NCBI GenBank assembly: GCA_965228265.1
Contig: OZ245804.1
Coordinates: 186,001-250,000, forward strand
DNA: 64,000 nucleotides
From: GCA-2732755 sp965228265
GTDB lineage: Bacteria > Planctomycetota > Phycisphaerae > Phycisphaerales > UBA1924
Reading direction: 5' to 3'
The notes under the pieces are model-generated. The model saw only the letters and a list, made by a program, of their open reading frames with translations. It was not told where the DNA came from and ran no database searches. This document shows, piece by piece, positions 34,648-44,293 of the stretch (within the stretch, counting starts at the first letter, position 1; each line of letters starts with the position of its first letter). Position numbers and translations under genes: made by a program.

Positions 34648-36414
34648 ATGGCGAATCTAACTGGCTGTCCTGAAATTCGCTACGAAGCTCTTCGTCGCGT
34701 TAGGGAGACCGCTCTGGTCGATTTTGGTAGTCTCTTCACACCGGATCGGAAGATTTGGACAGCCCGCAATCTCCAACGGCACCACGAGATGGTCGTTCAG
34801 CGATTCGACGAAGGCGAGGGGAACTTCCTCAGCAAGTACCAGCACCAACTTGGCGGCGCGGACGACGACACGATCCAGCTTGCTGCCGAGCTCGTATACG
34901 TCCAGCAGATTTTCACCACGGTCACCGGTCCCAAGAAGAAGATAGCGAATGTTCAAGAGATCTTGACATGGTGCGATCGAGCCGTCGACGTCCCGGAGTG
35001 GGCGATCGACGGCGCTGCCGGACATGCTGGAGACCAGAGCTTCAACCAGCACCGACCGTGGCACCTGGCATGGATCAACGAGTATCTTCTCCACTGGCAT
35101 GAGCTGCCCGAGTCGCTTAGGACGGAGATCCTTGCCGATCCGTGGACATTTCGAGAGAACGTGTTCGGACACAAGACCTCCTTGAAAGCATTCCAACCGA
35201 TGCGGGAGGCATGGCTCTACATCGCGTTTCCCGACACATTTGAGAACATCTCGTCCCGCAAGGACAAGAAGGCGATCAGAAGCGGCTTCGAGAGTCTCTT
35301 GCCCAACGGCGCGACCGACAACATCGATCGCGATCTCCTAGCTATTCGCGAAGCGCTCGGCAAGGACGCAGAGCCGGGCTTCCACTTCTATCGGAAGCCA
35401 TACCTACAGCAGTGGAAGGAGCCCAAGGAGCCGAAGCCGAAGAAGCAGGCTGGTGCAGGCGCGGGGAATACCGTGACACCGAGCCCCGGTCTGTCCATGA
35501 GCAATGCACCAGCACTGATCGAGTCGCTTGATGATCTCGCAGTATCACTGATGCTGGAACCCACCGACACTCTGTCGCGATGGGCGGCGCTGCTCGTAGA
35601 GAAGGGCCAGGTCATACTCCAAGGACCGCCCGGCACCGGGAAGACCTTCCTCGCTCGCAAGATGGCGGAGTCGCTCGCGGGTTCCGCGGATCGCGTGACG
35701 GTCGTCCAGTTCCATCCCTCGTATGCATACGAGGACTTCGTTGAGGGCTTCCGCCCTGCCGGTCCCAATCACTTCGAAGTTAAGGACGGTCCGCTCAAGC
35801 GGCTGGCGACCCGAGCGGCGGCCGATCCCGGCGCACGCTTTGTACTGATTATTGACGAGATCAACCGAGGCAACATCGCAAAGGTGTTCGGCGAGCTGCT
35901 CTACCTACTCGAGTACCGCGATGAGGCCATCACCCTGCAGTATTCCGAGGCCCCATTCCGTCTGCCGCGGAATCTCTTGATCATCGGGACGATGAACACC
36001 GCCGATAGATCGATCGCTTTGCTCGACATGGCACTGCGGCGGCGGTTCCGGTTCCTCGACCTTGTCCCCGGCGAGGCGCCGATCGATGGGTTGCTTGAGA
36101 GGTTCTTGGAATCGAACGCTCCGGACATGGTATATCTCGCCGGCATGATCGATGTCGTCAACGAGATTGTGGGCGACCGGCACGTGATGGTTGGACCGAG
36201 CCATTTTATCACCGATGACCCGCGAGCCCTTACCGAGGAGTGGGCGAAGCAGATCTGGGAGCATTCGGTCATTCCCGCTTTGGCGGACCGCTTCTTCAAC
36301 AACCCCAGCGAGATGAGTCAGTTCCTCTACGACACCGTTAGAGACCAGGTCACCTCCGACAATATTGTGGCCGACCAATCGGAGGACGAGGATGCGTCGG
36401 CTGACGCTGACTGA
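34648..36414 (+). CDS. mcrB: McrB-like GTPase/AAA+ subunit of a type IV restriction system
   Basis: The protein has 588 residues. The N-terminal ~270 residues vary in this family and probably recognise modified DNA. The AAA+ motor follows, with Walker A GPPGTGKT (~330), the McrB-type Walker B LIIDEINRGNIAKVFGE (~395) and sensor MNTADRSIALLDMALRRRF (~450). McrB family members hydrolyse GTP and drive McrC cleavage of methylated DNA. The start at 34648 has GAAAGG upstream. The stop overlaps mcrC by 23 nt, so the two are coupled. Confidence 0.93.
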   Translation: MANLTGCPEIRYEALRRVRETALVDFGSLFTPDRKIWTARNLQRHHEMVVQRFDEGEGNFLSKYQHQLGGADDDTIQLAAELVYVQQIFTTVTGPKKKIANVQEILTWCDRAVDVPEWAIDGAAGHAGDQSFNQHRPWHLAWINEYLLHWHELPESLRTEILADPWTFRENVFGHKTSLKAFQPMREAWLYIAFPDTFENISSRKDKKAIRSGFESLLPNGATDNIDRDLLAIREALGKDAEPGFHFYRKPYLQQWKEPKEPKPKKQAGAGAGNTVTPSPGLSMSNAPALIESLDDLAVSLMLEPTDTLSRWAALLVEKGQVILQGPPGTGKTFLARKMAESLAGSADRVTVVQFHPSYAYEDFVEGFRPAGPNHFEVKDGPLKRLATRAAADPGARFVLIIDEINRGNIAKVFGELLYLLEYRDEAITLQYSEAPFRLPRNLLIIGTMNTADRSIALLDMALRRRFRFLDLVPGEAPIDGLLERFLESNAPDMVYLAGMIDVVNEIVGDRHVMVGPSHFITDDPRALTEEWAKQIWEHSVIPALADRFFNNPSEMSQFLYDTVRDQVTSDNIVADQSEDEDASADAD

Positions 36415-37615
36415 GTACAGCACGACGAGCGGAGTCGCTCTCGATGCTGCCGAGCTCGCGATGCTCCGCGGTGTTCATCCAACACTGCGGATCGAGCCCG
36501 CGATAGGCCTGCCGGGTCGATTCGACTTGACCCCCAATCAGCACATCGGTCTAGTTCAACTGCCCACTATCGCCATCGAGATTCAACCCAAGATGCCGAT
36601 TTCGTCCGTTGTCTTCCTCGTCTCTTACGCAGCTGACCGCATGAGCTGGTCACGTATGCAGACGGCGTGGCAGGATGACGCGACGCTTGTCGATCTGATC
36701 GCGACCGTGCTGTGTCGATCCATCGAACGCTCGACCCGAGAAGGACTTCTCGCGGGATATCGCTCCCACGAGGAGTCGTTGTCGGCGCCACGGGGCCGGA
36801 TTCGGTTCCCCGAGCACATCAGCAAGCGACTCGGACAAGCTCCGCCAATCGAGATCGAGCATGACCTGTTCACGACGGACATCATCGAAAATCGAGTCTT
36901 GCTCAGCGCCCTCTCACAGCTGCGCCGCCTCCCGTTGCGATCGATGACGATCAACCACGAGATCGGACGCGCTGCGCGGCTCTTTGGCGGCGTGGAACTC
37001 GTTCACTATCCGAAACACAGCATTCCAGATCCAGTCATCACGCAGCTCAATCGGCACTATGAACCGGCGCTTCGAATCGCTCAGCTCGTGCTCCGGTCGT
37101 CTTCCGTCGACGTCGGGTCGGGAGCCCGGCGAGCGGACGCGTTTCTCGTCGACATGAATGCCGTCTTCGAACTGTTTCTCCGCACGGCGTTACGAGAGTC
37201 GCTCCGGTGTCCCCTGAGCGCATTCCCTGATCGGCCGCCACGACTTCGCTTGGATGCCGCGGAGTGCATCCCGCTCAAGCCGGACCTTTGCTTGATCGCG
37301 AGCGGGAGAATCGTCTGGGTTGGTGATGCAAAGTACAAGCGCCTCAGCCCGGCCGGCTATCAGAACGCCGACGTGTACCAGATGCTCGCGTATCTGACAG
37401 CCACCGGGTTGCCATCGGGTATGTTGATCTACGCTGCCGACGCAGGTTTGGCTTCGACGACGCACGTTATCGAGGGCGCGACTCGAGAGGTACGGATACG
37501 CACCCTCGATCTAAGAAAGCCGCCGTCTGGCATCCTGCGGGAGGTCGCGCTGATCGCAGACGAGATCCAGTCGGGGCAGAACTCGCCCGAAGTAAGCGAG
37601 CACTCTGTTGACTAG
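36392..37615 (+). CDS. mcrC: McrC-like nuclease subunit
   Basis: From the ATG at 36392 (GGAGGA upstream) the protein has 407 residues. The N-terminal part interacts with McrB in this family. The C-terminal PD-(D/E)xK nuclease is visible as LKPDLCLIASGRIVWVGDAKYKR near residue 300 (catalytic D, D-x-K). It overlaps mcrB by 23 nt. With McrB it forms a two-gene type IV restriction module against modified phage DNA. Confidence 0.92.
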   Translation: MRRLTLTEYSTTSGVALDAAELAMLRGVHPTLRIEPAIGLPGRFDLTPNQHIGLVQLPTIAIEIQPKMPISSVVFLVSYAADRMSWSRMQTAWQDDATLVDLIATVLCRSIERSTREGLLAGYRSHEESLSAPRGRIRFPEHISKRLGQAPPIEIEHDLFTTDIIENRVLLSALSQLRRLPLRSMTINHEIGRAARLFGGVELVHYPKHSIPDPVITQLNRHYEPALRIAQLVLRSSSVDVGSGARRADAFLVDMNAVFELFLRTALRESLRCPLSAFPDRPPRLRLDAAECIPLKPDLCLIASGRIVWVGDAKYKRLSPAGYQNADVYQMLAYLTATGLPSGMLIYAADAGLASTTHVIEGATREVRIRTLDLRKPPSGILREVALIADEIQSGQNSPEVSEHSVD

Positions 37616-38080
37616 GCCGGGTCGGCATTCCGGCGTACCGGAGAGTGAGTTTGCATGTCTGTTCAGGCGGATCCCGAGACAGAGCACGGGCGTCAGTGTC
37701 AGCAGATGTGTAGTTGTTGCCTAGCGGAGAGGGGGGGACTGTTTCGGCCGGGCACGACCCACGAGTTGCAAATGCGACCGATGCTGATAAATGCTTGTCT
37801 GACAATTGATTGCGTCGATTGATCCCAAATTATCCGATGCGATTCGAATCGCTTTGGATTGGCGGATCAAGGCCAGTTCTAGGCCACTACAAACTCTACA
37901 GATCCGGCTCTTCGCGACGCCAGCACCCCGATCTAGCCCCCGAATGAGAGCTAGATCGTACGTCATACTACACCGTACTAAACCCATACCTCGTGGGAAA
38001 AAAGCCGCTGAGCTGGGCCCCATTCAGCCGAATCATTCGACCAATTCAGAAAATTGTAGTCAGGCTACAGGACGGTGTTC
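37616..38080. other. Gap with no recognised gene between McrBC and the type I R-M operon
   Basis: These 465 bp are richer in A and T than their neighbours. The only ORFs are short and have no convincing start or composition. A promoter and palindrome follow at 38081-38122. I see no terminator with a T-tract after mcrC. Confidence 0.5.
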
Positions 38081-38108
38081 TTGACAATGACTCACGAAAT
38101 TATATACT
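38081..38108 (+). promoter_or_regulatory. Near-consensus sigma-70 promoter of the type I R-M operon
   Basis: The -35 box TTGACA (38081-38086) and -10 box TATACT (38103-38108) are separated by 16 bp. Transcription would start near 38115, inside a palindrome, 20 nt before the first hsd gene. Confidence 0.75.
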
Positions 38109-38109
38109 T

Positions 38110-38122
38110 GTAGCGTAGCTAC
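38110..38122. promoter_or_regulatory. Palindrome at the predicted start site of the R-M promoter
   Basis: GTAGC-GTA-GCTAC lies 1 nt after the -10 box. A protein bound here would block the promoter, which suggests repression of the restriction operon. It could also form a hairpin at the RNA 5' end. Confidence 0.5.
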
Positions 38123-38133
38123 TGTTTTAGAAC

Positions 38134-38781
38134 ATGGCGACTAATCCGAACACAGTTGCTGACGGCAAGGCATTCATGACCACACGAACAGCTCAACTCG
38201 ACCAGATCGCCGAGGTCTTCAGCGGTCACTATGAGAAGGGTGCCGCCAAGGACGAGCCGTCCGGCACACACCGCCTCGTGTTCATCGGGTCCATCGATCC
38301 GGAGCCCGGCCATCGCTTGCTCCGCGACCGTTGCCCGAGATTCACACCGGTCAAGGGCCCCGGCGATGCCGTGCTCCGGCGCGGCGACCTCATTATCCCC
38401 GCCCGGGGCGAGCGGCTCGACATCGCGATGATCGATGAGCTGCCGGACAGCCGGCCTCTCGTGGCCGCGTCGTTCCTTCATGTCATCCGCGTGAACACCG
38501 ACGACGCCAATCCCGGATATCTCGCCTGGTGGCTCAACCAGCCGCAGGCCCAGGCTGCCCTCCGTGACCGCGTCCGCGGCACAAAGATCCCGTTCCTTTC
38601 TTTGAAGGCAACGCGTGCGTTGGAGGTCCACCTTCCGCCGCTCGACATCCAGCGTCGCATCTCTGAGTTCCACACCCTCGCCGTCCGTGAATCCCAGATC
38701 ATGACCGACCTGCGTGATACGAGATCACAACTGAACAACGCCCTCGCACTCCAGGTCGCCACAGGAGCCGTCCACGCATGA
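38134..38781 (+). CDS. Type I restriction specificity-like protein with one target domain
   Basis: The protein has 215 residues. It has a single target-recognition-like domain (LDQIAEVFSGHYEKGAA ... TKIPFLSLKATRALEVHLPPLDIQRRISEFHTLAVRES) and then a helical coiled segment, about half of a normal HsdS. It may act as a half-S subunit or modulate the main S subunit. ATG 38134 is used; an in-frame ATG at 38176 is possible. Its stop overlaps hsdM by 4 nt (ATGA). Confidence 0.85.
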   Translation: MATNPNTVADGKAFMTTRTAQLDQIAEVFSGHYEKGAAKDEPSGTHRLVFIGSIDPEPGHRLLRDRCPRFTPVKGPGDAVLRRGDLIIPARGERLDIAMIDELPDSRPLVAASFLHVIRVNTDDANPGYLAWWLNQPQAQAALRDRVRGTKIPFLSLKATRALEVHLPPLDIQRRISEFHTLAVRESQIMTDLRDTRSQLNNALALQVATGAVHA

Positions 38782-40289
38782 GCCAGACCAAGCACACCAC
38801 CAAGCAGATCGCCGACGCCGTCTGGGCCGCGTGCGACACTTTCCGCGGGGCCGTCGACCCGGCCAACTACAAGAACTACGCCCTCACGATGCTCTTCCTG
38901 AAGTACCTGTCCGACATGATGGTCGATCGGCGGGAGGAGCTCAGCAAGAAGTACAAGGGCGACGAGACCCGCGTCGAGCGTGCCCTCCGCAACGAGCGGT
39001 TCGTCCTCCCCGAGGGCTCCGACTTCCGCGACCTCTACATCAAGCGTGACGCCGACAACATCGGCGAGCTGATCAACATCGCCCTCGTCAACCTTGAGGA
39101 CAACAACAAATCCAAGCTGGAGAATGTCTTCAGCAACATCGACTTCAACAGCGAGGCTGAGCTCGGCGAGACGCGCGACCGCAACGCCCGCCTAAAGAAC
39201 TTGCTCGAAGACTTCAACAAGATCGACTGCCGCCCGTCGCACCTCGCCGGTCGCGATACGATCGGCGACGCATACGAACGGCTCATCGGCTGGTTCGCCG
39301 CGGGTGCCGGCAAGAAGGCCGGCGAGTTCTACACCCCGCCCGAGGTCTCCGAGCTGCTCGCCAAGCTGCTCCGGCCCGAGGAAGGTGCCCGCATCCTCGA
39401 CCCCGCCTGCGGCTCGGGCTCGCTGCTCATCAAGGTCGCCCGCGAGGTCGGCTCGGACAACTTCGCAGTGTTCGGCCAGGAGTCCAACGGCTCCACCTGG
39501 GCCCTCTGCAAGCAGAACATGTTCCTGCACCAGATGGACCAGGCCCGCATCGAGCGGTGCGATACGCTCCGCTCGCCCAAGCTGCTCGACAACGACGAAC
39601 TCATGCGGTTCGACATCGTCACCGCCAATCCCCCGTTCAGCCTCGACAAGTGGGGACAGGAAGACGCCGAGAAGGACCGCTTCAACCGCTTCTGGCGGGG
39701 CGTGCCGCCCAAGAGCCGCGGCGACTACGCCTTCATCAGCCACATGATCGAGACCGCCCTGGAGGGGCACGGCCGCGTCGGCGTCATCGTGCCTCACGGC
39801 GTGCTCTTCCGCTCGGGGGCCGAGGGCCGCATCCGCCGCAAGCTCATCGAAGACAACCTGCTCGAACTTGTCGTCGGCTTGCCGCCCAACCTCTTCTACG
39901 GCACCGGAATCCCCGCCGCGATCCTCATCTTCGACAAGTCGCGGAAGGGCGACACCAAGCGGGACACGGTGCTCTTCATCGACGCCAGCCGCGAGTTCGA
40001 GCAGGGCACCAACCAGAACCGCCTGACTGAGGACAACATCAAGAAGATCCTCGCGACCTACAAGGCGTACGAGAGCGTCGAGAAATACGCCCACGCCGCG
40101 ACGGCCGAGGAGCTCGCCGAGAACGACTTCAACCTGAACATCCCGCGGTACGTCGACACCTTCGAGGACGAGGAGGAGATCGATATCGAGGAGACGCAGG
40201 CCGAGATCGATCGGCTTGAAATCGAGCTCGCCGAGGTCCGCGGCAAGATGGCGGCAACGCTGAAGGAGCTCGGCGTTGCGACATCCTGA
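38778..40289 (+). CDS. hsdM: Type I restriction-modification methyltransferase subunit
   Basis: The protein has 503 residues. The N-terminal HsdM helical domain (KQIADAVWAACDTFRGAVDPANYKNYALTMLFLKYLSD) precedes the N6-adenine methylase domain, with SAM motif ILDPACGSGSLLI (~209-221) and catalytic NPPF (~282) in TANPPFSLDKW. It methylates host DNA at the site chosen by HsdS. It overlaps both neighbours by a few nt, in a coupled operon. Confidence 0.97.
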   Translation: MSQTKHTTKQIADAVWAACDTFRGAVDPANYKNYALTMLFLKYLSDMMVDRREELSKKYKGDETRVERALRNERFVLPEGSDFRDLYIKRDADNIGELINIALVNLEDNNKSKLENVFSNIDFNSEAELGETRDRNARLKNLLEDFNKIDCRPSHLAGRDTIGDAYERLIGWFAAGAGKKAGEFYTPPEVSELLAKLLRPEEGARILDPACGSGSLLIKVAREVGSDNFAVFGQESNGSTWALCKQNMFLHQMDQARIERCDTLRSPKLLDNDELMRFDIVTANPPFSLDKWGQEDAEKDRFNRFWRGVPPKSRGDYAFISHMIETALEGHGRVGVIVPHGVLFRSGAEGRIRRKLIEDNLLELVVGLPPNLFYGTGIPAAILIFDKSRKGDTKRDTVLFIDASREFEQGTNQNRLTEDNIKKILATYKAYESVEKYAHAATAEELAENDFNLNIPRYVDTFEDEEEIDIEETQAEIDRLEIELAEVRGKMAATLKELGVATS

Positions 40290-41517
40290 ATGGCCCATCA
40301 TGAAGCTTGGCAAGCTGTGCAAGACTCAGTACGGGACATCAGCTGCTACAACATCTGACGGTGAACAGCACGTTCTCGGGATGTCGAATATCGGGGACGG
40401 CCGTGTAGACCTCGCGGGCCTGTCGCGTCTGTCCTTGTCTGAACGGGAGGCGAGCACGCTTCGTCTCCACAAGTACGATGTGCTTTTCAACCGCACTAAT
40501 AGCAGGGCTCTGGTTGGCAAAGTCGGCATCCTTATGGAGGAGCCGGAGACGCCAACAGTCTTTGCTTCATACCTCGTCCGATTGATCCCGAACGAACGGG
40601 TGAGGCCGCAGTGGCTTGCCTATGCGATGAGCTCCGGGATCACCGGGCGATCGATCGTTCGCCTGATCACACTCGGGGTGAGCCAGGCGAACATCAATCC
40701 GTCCGAGCTGTTGAAGTGGGTGGCTATTCCGGTGCCTCCGATCGAGGTTCAGGACCACTTGATCGACCGATTCGGCGATTTCGACAACGCTGCTGACAAG
40801 CTGCGATATCATATTGAGTTCGCCAAGCATCGCCTCCACGGCCTGATGCAACAGCTCCTGACCGGCCGCCGCCGCCTGCCGGCGTTCGCGGGCGAGGCGT
40901 GGGAGGAGGTGCCATTCGGCGATCTCCTTGATCAGGTCGACCGATATGTCGAGTGGTCCGACGACGAGGTGTACCGACTCGTCTCCGTGCGACGCCGGTC
41001 GGGTGGCTTCTTCGACCGGGAACGCAAGCCCGGGAGCGAGATTCTCACCAAGACACTGAAGACCACGCGGACAGGTGACTTTGTGATCGCGAAGATGCAG
41101 GTCCTTCACGGTGCGATGACAGTCACGCCGCCGGAGTTCGACGGCTCGCATGTGTCCGACTCCTATCTCACGTTCGTGCCCAAGGACCAGGCCCGGCTCC
41201 ACATGCCGTTCCTCGGCTGGCTCTCGAAGACACCTCGCATGTACTACAAGGCCTTCAGGTCGAGCTACGGCGTCGCGATCGAGAAGATGACCTTCCATCT
41301 GCCCTGGTTCATGCAGGAAACCATCTCGCTGCCCACGAGCATCGACGAGCAGCGTGCCATCGCCGACATCCTCGACACCGCCCAACGCGAGATCGAGCTG
41401 CTCGAACAGCTCCGCGAGCAGATCCAGCTCCAGAAGCGTGGGCTGATGCAGAAGCTGCTGACCGGCGAGATCCGCGTGCCCGGGGACGAGCCTGTCGCTG
41501 AGGAGGTGTCGACATGA
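40276..41517 (+). CDS. hsdS: Type I restriction specificity subunit
   Basis: The protein has 413 residues with two target-recognition domains, each followed by a conserved coiled helix (LRYHIEFAKHRLHGLMQQLLTGRRRLP at ~180 and AQREIELLEQLREQIQLQKRGLMQKLLTGEIRV at ~373). It directs methylation and cleavage to a bipartite DNA site. The TTG start at 40276 has GGAG 7 nt upstream and overlaps hsdM by 14 nt; ATG 40300 is an alternative. The stop overlaps the next start by 4 nt. Confidence 0.95.
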   Translation: MRHPEWPIMKLGKLCKTQYGTSAATTSDGEQHVLGMSNIGDGRVDLAGLSRLSLSEREASTLRLHKYDVLFNRTNSRALVGKVGILMEEPETPTVFASYLVRLIPNERVRPQWLAYAMSSGITGRSIVRLITLGVSQANINPSELLKWVAIPVPPIEVQDHLIDRFGDFDNAADKLRYHIEFAKHRLHGLMQQLLTGRRRLPAFAGEAWEEVPFGDLLDQVDRYVEWSDDEVYRLVSVRRRSGGFFDRERKPGSEILTKTLKTTRTGDFVIAKMQVLHGAMTVTPPEFDGSHVSDSYLTFVPKDQARLHMPFLGWLSKTPRMYYKAFRSSYGVAIEKMTFHLPWFMQETISLPTSIDEQRAIADILDTAQREIELLEQLREQIQLQKRGLMQKLLTGEIRVPGDEPVAEEVST

Positions 41518-42584
41518 CGACACCAGAGCTGCTCAACTTCAATGACGCCATCTCGCGTTGCATCAAAGCCCCCCATGTGTTGTTGGGCAATGGTTTCAGC
41601 GTGGCGTGCCGGCCCAACCTGTTCAATTACAGCCGCCTCCTGGATCAGGCGAACCTCTCCGGCCGCCCGCAGGCACGTGAGGCGTTCGATCGTCTCGGTA
41701 CGACGGACTTCGAGATTGTCATGAACGGCCTCTCCCGGGCCGCTGAGCTTGCAGACGTGTACGGCACCTCTGATGGCTCACTCGCCGACCGATTCCGCGA
41801 GGATGCCGAAGCCCTGAAAGAGGTCCTCGTTCAGACGATTGCCGGGACGCACCCTGACCTGCCCAAGGCGATTACCGATGATGAGTGTGCCGCGGCGAAG
41901 CGATTCCTGTCGCACTTCAGAGGCCGCCGCGACCAGAAGATCTACCTCTTGAACTACGACCTGCTGACCTATTGGGCTCTGATGCGGTCTGATGTTGAGC
42001 CGCAGATTGAGTTCGACGATGGGTTCCGGCAGCCGGAGGACGGACCCGAAGACTGGGTCGTGTGGGAATCGAACCGCCACATCCAGAACCTGTTCTACCT
42101 TCACGGCGGTTTGCACATCTACCAGTCCGGCCCCGAGATCCGGAAGTTCACATGGTGCAACACCGGTCTGCCGCTGATGGATCAGATCCGGGCTGCTCTC
42201 GACGAGAACCGGTTTCCGCTCTATGTCGCTGAGGGCACCTGGCAGGACAAGATGACGCGGATCCGCCGCAGCGATTTCCTCGGCCGCGGTCGAAGGAGTT
42301 TCCGTCAGATCGGCGGCTCGCTGTTCATCTACGGAATGTCACTGAGCGACAACGACGACCACATCCTGCGAGCGATCGCGAGTGGCAGTGTCGAGCAGCT
42401 CTTCGTGTCCGTGTATGGGGGCATGGAGACCGATGCGAATCGCGAGCTCTGTGAGCGAGCCCTTGCCCTTACCGAGAGGCGGCAAGGAATCGGCGGGCGG
42501 AACCCTAAGCCGCTCAATGTCCAGTTCTTCGACGCCGAGTCGGCGAACGTGTGGGCGGCAGGTGCACCAGGGGAGAAGGCGTGA
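41514..42584 (+). CDS. DUF4917-like protein with SIR2-like features
   Basis: The protein has 356 residues. It begins with a nucleotide-binding-like turn LLGNGFSVACRP (~23). Later it has LLNYDLLTYWAL and LHGGLHIY, matching the NYD and HG positions of SIR2-like domains; I recognise the whole as DUF4917. SIR2-like defence proteins often destroy NAD when phage infects. Its place inside the hsd operon, between hsdS and hsdR and coupled to both neighbours by overlaps of 1-4 nt, suggests an accessory effector. Function is inferred. Confidence 0.75.
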   Translation: MTTPELLNFNDAISRCIKAPHVLLGNGFSVACRPNLFNYSRLLDQANLSGRPQAREAFDRLGTTDFEIVMNGLSRAAELADVYGTSDGSLADRFREDAEALKEVLVQTIAGTHPDLPKAITDDECAAAKRFLSHFRGRRDQKIYLLNYDLLTYWALMRSDVEPQIEFDDGFRQPEDGPEDWVVWESNRHIQNLFYLHGGLHIYQSGPEIRKFTWCNTGLPLMDQIRAALDENRFPLYVAEGTWQDKMTRIRRSDFLGRGRRSFRQIGGSLFIYGMSLSDNDDHILRAIASGSVEQLFVSVYGGMETDANRELCERALALTERRQGIGGRNPKPLNVQFFDAESANVWAAGAPGEKA

Positions 42585-44293
42585 TGACGATGGCAAGCAA
42601 CGCGACCGGCCCGACACTCACTCGTCCCGTCGTGATCCGACCGGGACGACCCAACTTGCGGACGACCTTCCAGCTTTCGGCGGCACTGCTCCCGGATGAG
42701 GGGCAGGCTGTTGACGAACTGTTCGACGCCGCGAGGTCGACAGCTCTGAAGTGGCTGCAGGACAAGTTCCCCGAGCGGCTTCCTGCTCCGGCCCTCGCCG
42801 GCGAGTCGTTCGACATCGACCTGCACGGCCAGAGCATGGCGGCGGTCGAGCTGTCCTCCGAGGGGCTGTGGACGGTCCGGCTCGTGCAGCCCGACGCCCC
42901 CTTTGGCGACCGGAAGGCGGTGCCGGGACGTTCGTGGACCACCGAGATCGCCTTCGCGAAGGACACCGGGCAGGTCCGCTTCGGTATCCGCGTGCTCTGT
43001 GCGTCCCTTGAGTTTGCGACCGAGCCGATCGCACTCACCCGACCCCGCATTGTGGTTGAGCTGTCCAATCGGTTCCGCATGCAGATCTCGGCACCGATCT
43101 CCGGCCAGGCGTGGGAGCCGCAGGATGACGCGGACCTCGCTCGGCTGCGTGACCTGCTGATCGACCCGCGTCGCGAGCTGCCCGTCTATCTCCTGTCGGT
43201 GCCCGACAAGAACCAGCTCGGCATCAACCCGGCTCCGTATCTGCTGAACCATGAGCGACTCGCTCACAAGTGCCAGGGCATCGCCCATGTGGTGACGATG
43301 CCGTGGAGCCTGGGGTACGCGTGGACCGATATGGTCGGCAAGCAGTGGTCGGCGTTCCTCGGTGCGGTCCGGACATACCGCCCGGGTTTGAACTTTGACG
43401 AGGACAGCCCGTCCGACCATCCGCGTGCCTTTGCCGAACGCATCCTCGGCTTCTACTACAACGGGCAAACGATGGAAAGGGCCTTCGAGGACTTCCTCAT
43501 CGACAAGGCCTACGAGCACGCGGCGACCAAGCGGATGGAGTGGGGATCGCTGATCTTCCTCGCCGACGCCCGAACGCGAGCCGCGGCCCTCGCGCGCGAG
43601 AGCACGACCGATGAGGGGGAGTGGCGTGAGCTCTACGAGACTGAGATCAAGTCGCTCAAAGAGAAGATCAAAGAGCTGGAAGGTGAATCTGAGGGTTATC
43701 TCGATGTCGCGACTGCAGCCGAGCAGGAGCGAGACCAGGCGACTGAAGAAAACCGGAAGCTCCGCACACAGATCGATTCGCTCCGCACGGCACTCCAGGC
43801 AAAGACCGGCGAGAACCCGGACACAACGATTCAGATGCCCGCCTCCTATGACGAACTGCCTGAGTGGGTCGAGGCAAACCTGGCCGGCCGTCTCACGCTG
43901 CACAACAGAGCGGTGAGTCGGGGCCTGAAGAAGCCAGAGTTCGAGGATGTGGAGCAGGTGGCCCGCGTGCTGCTGCTCTTGGCCGGAGAGTACCGCACGA
44001 TGCGAATGGGTCACGATGGCGGCAAAGATGCCTTCGACCGGAAAGTTACAGAGATGTCTCTCCGGTACGACGGGTCCATTTCCGAAGAGCGAGCTGGACA
44101 AGAGGGTGAGACGTACTTTGTGAAGTGGCCGTATCCCACTTCAAGTCGGCGATTCCTCAAGTGGCACATTCGATCCGGCGGAAACACTCGCGATCCCAAG
44201 CGGTGCCTTGCGGTGTACTTCTTCTGGGATGACGACACCCAGCAGGTCGTCGTGGGCTGGCTCCCGAGCCACTTGAACAACAGGCTGACCTGA
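42584..44293 (+). CDS. Unrecognised coiled-coil protein of the type I R-M operon
   Basis: The protein has 569 residues from the ATG at 42584, which shares the TGATG junction with the gene before it. The N-terminal ~325 residues are alpha/beta without a motif I know. Residues ~350-415 are a Glu/Lys-rich coiled coil (EIKSLKEKIKELEGESEGYLD). The C-terminal ~150 residues form a compact domain ending YFFWDDDTQQVVVGWLPSHL, a pattern that looks like a small alpha/beta nuclease or interaction fold, but I cannot name it. It is 1-nt coupled to hsdR. It may sense or tether, linking the SIR2-like protein to the R-M complex. Confidence 0.75.
   Translation: MTMASNATGPTLTRPVVIRPGRPNLRTTFQLSAALLPDEGQAVDELFDAARSTALKWLQDKFPERLPAPALAGESFDIDLHGQSMAAVELSSEGLWTVRLVQPDAPFGDRKAVPGRSWTTEIAFAKDTGQVRFGIRVLCASLEFATEPIALTRPRIVVELSNRFRMQISAPISGQAWEPQDDADLARLRDLLIDPRRELPVYLLSVPDKNQLGINPAPYLLNHERLAHKCQGIAHVVTMPWSLGYAWTDMVGKQWSAFLGAVRTYRPGLNFDEDSPSDHPRAFAERILGFYYNGQTMERAFEDFLIDKAYEHAATKRMEWGSLIFLADARTRAAALARESTTDEGEWRELYETEIKSLKEKIKELEGESEGYLDVATAAEQERDQATEENRKLRTQIDSLRTALQAKTGENPDTTIQMPASYDELPEWVEANLAGRLTLHNRAVSRGLKKPEFEDVEQVARVLLLLAGEYRTMRMGHDGGKDAFDRKVTEMSLRYDGSISEERAGQEGETYFVKWPYPTSSRRFLKWHIRSGGNTRDPKRCLAVYFFWDDDTQQVVVGWLPSHLNNRLT

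Noticed and set aside
37806..38084. 92-codon forward ORF between mcrC and the hsd operon
   Set aside because: It has no ribosome site and a mixed composition, and it overlaps the promoter of the hsd operon.
39192..40322. 376-codon reverse ORF over hsdM
   Set aside because: It lies fully antisense to hsdM and looks like a shadow of high-GC coding.
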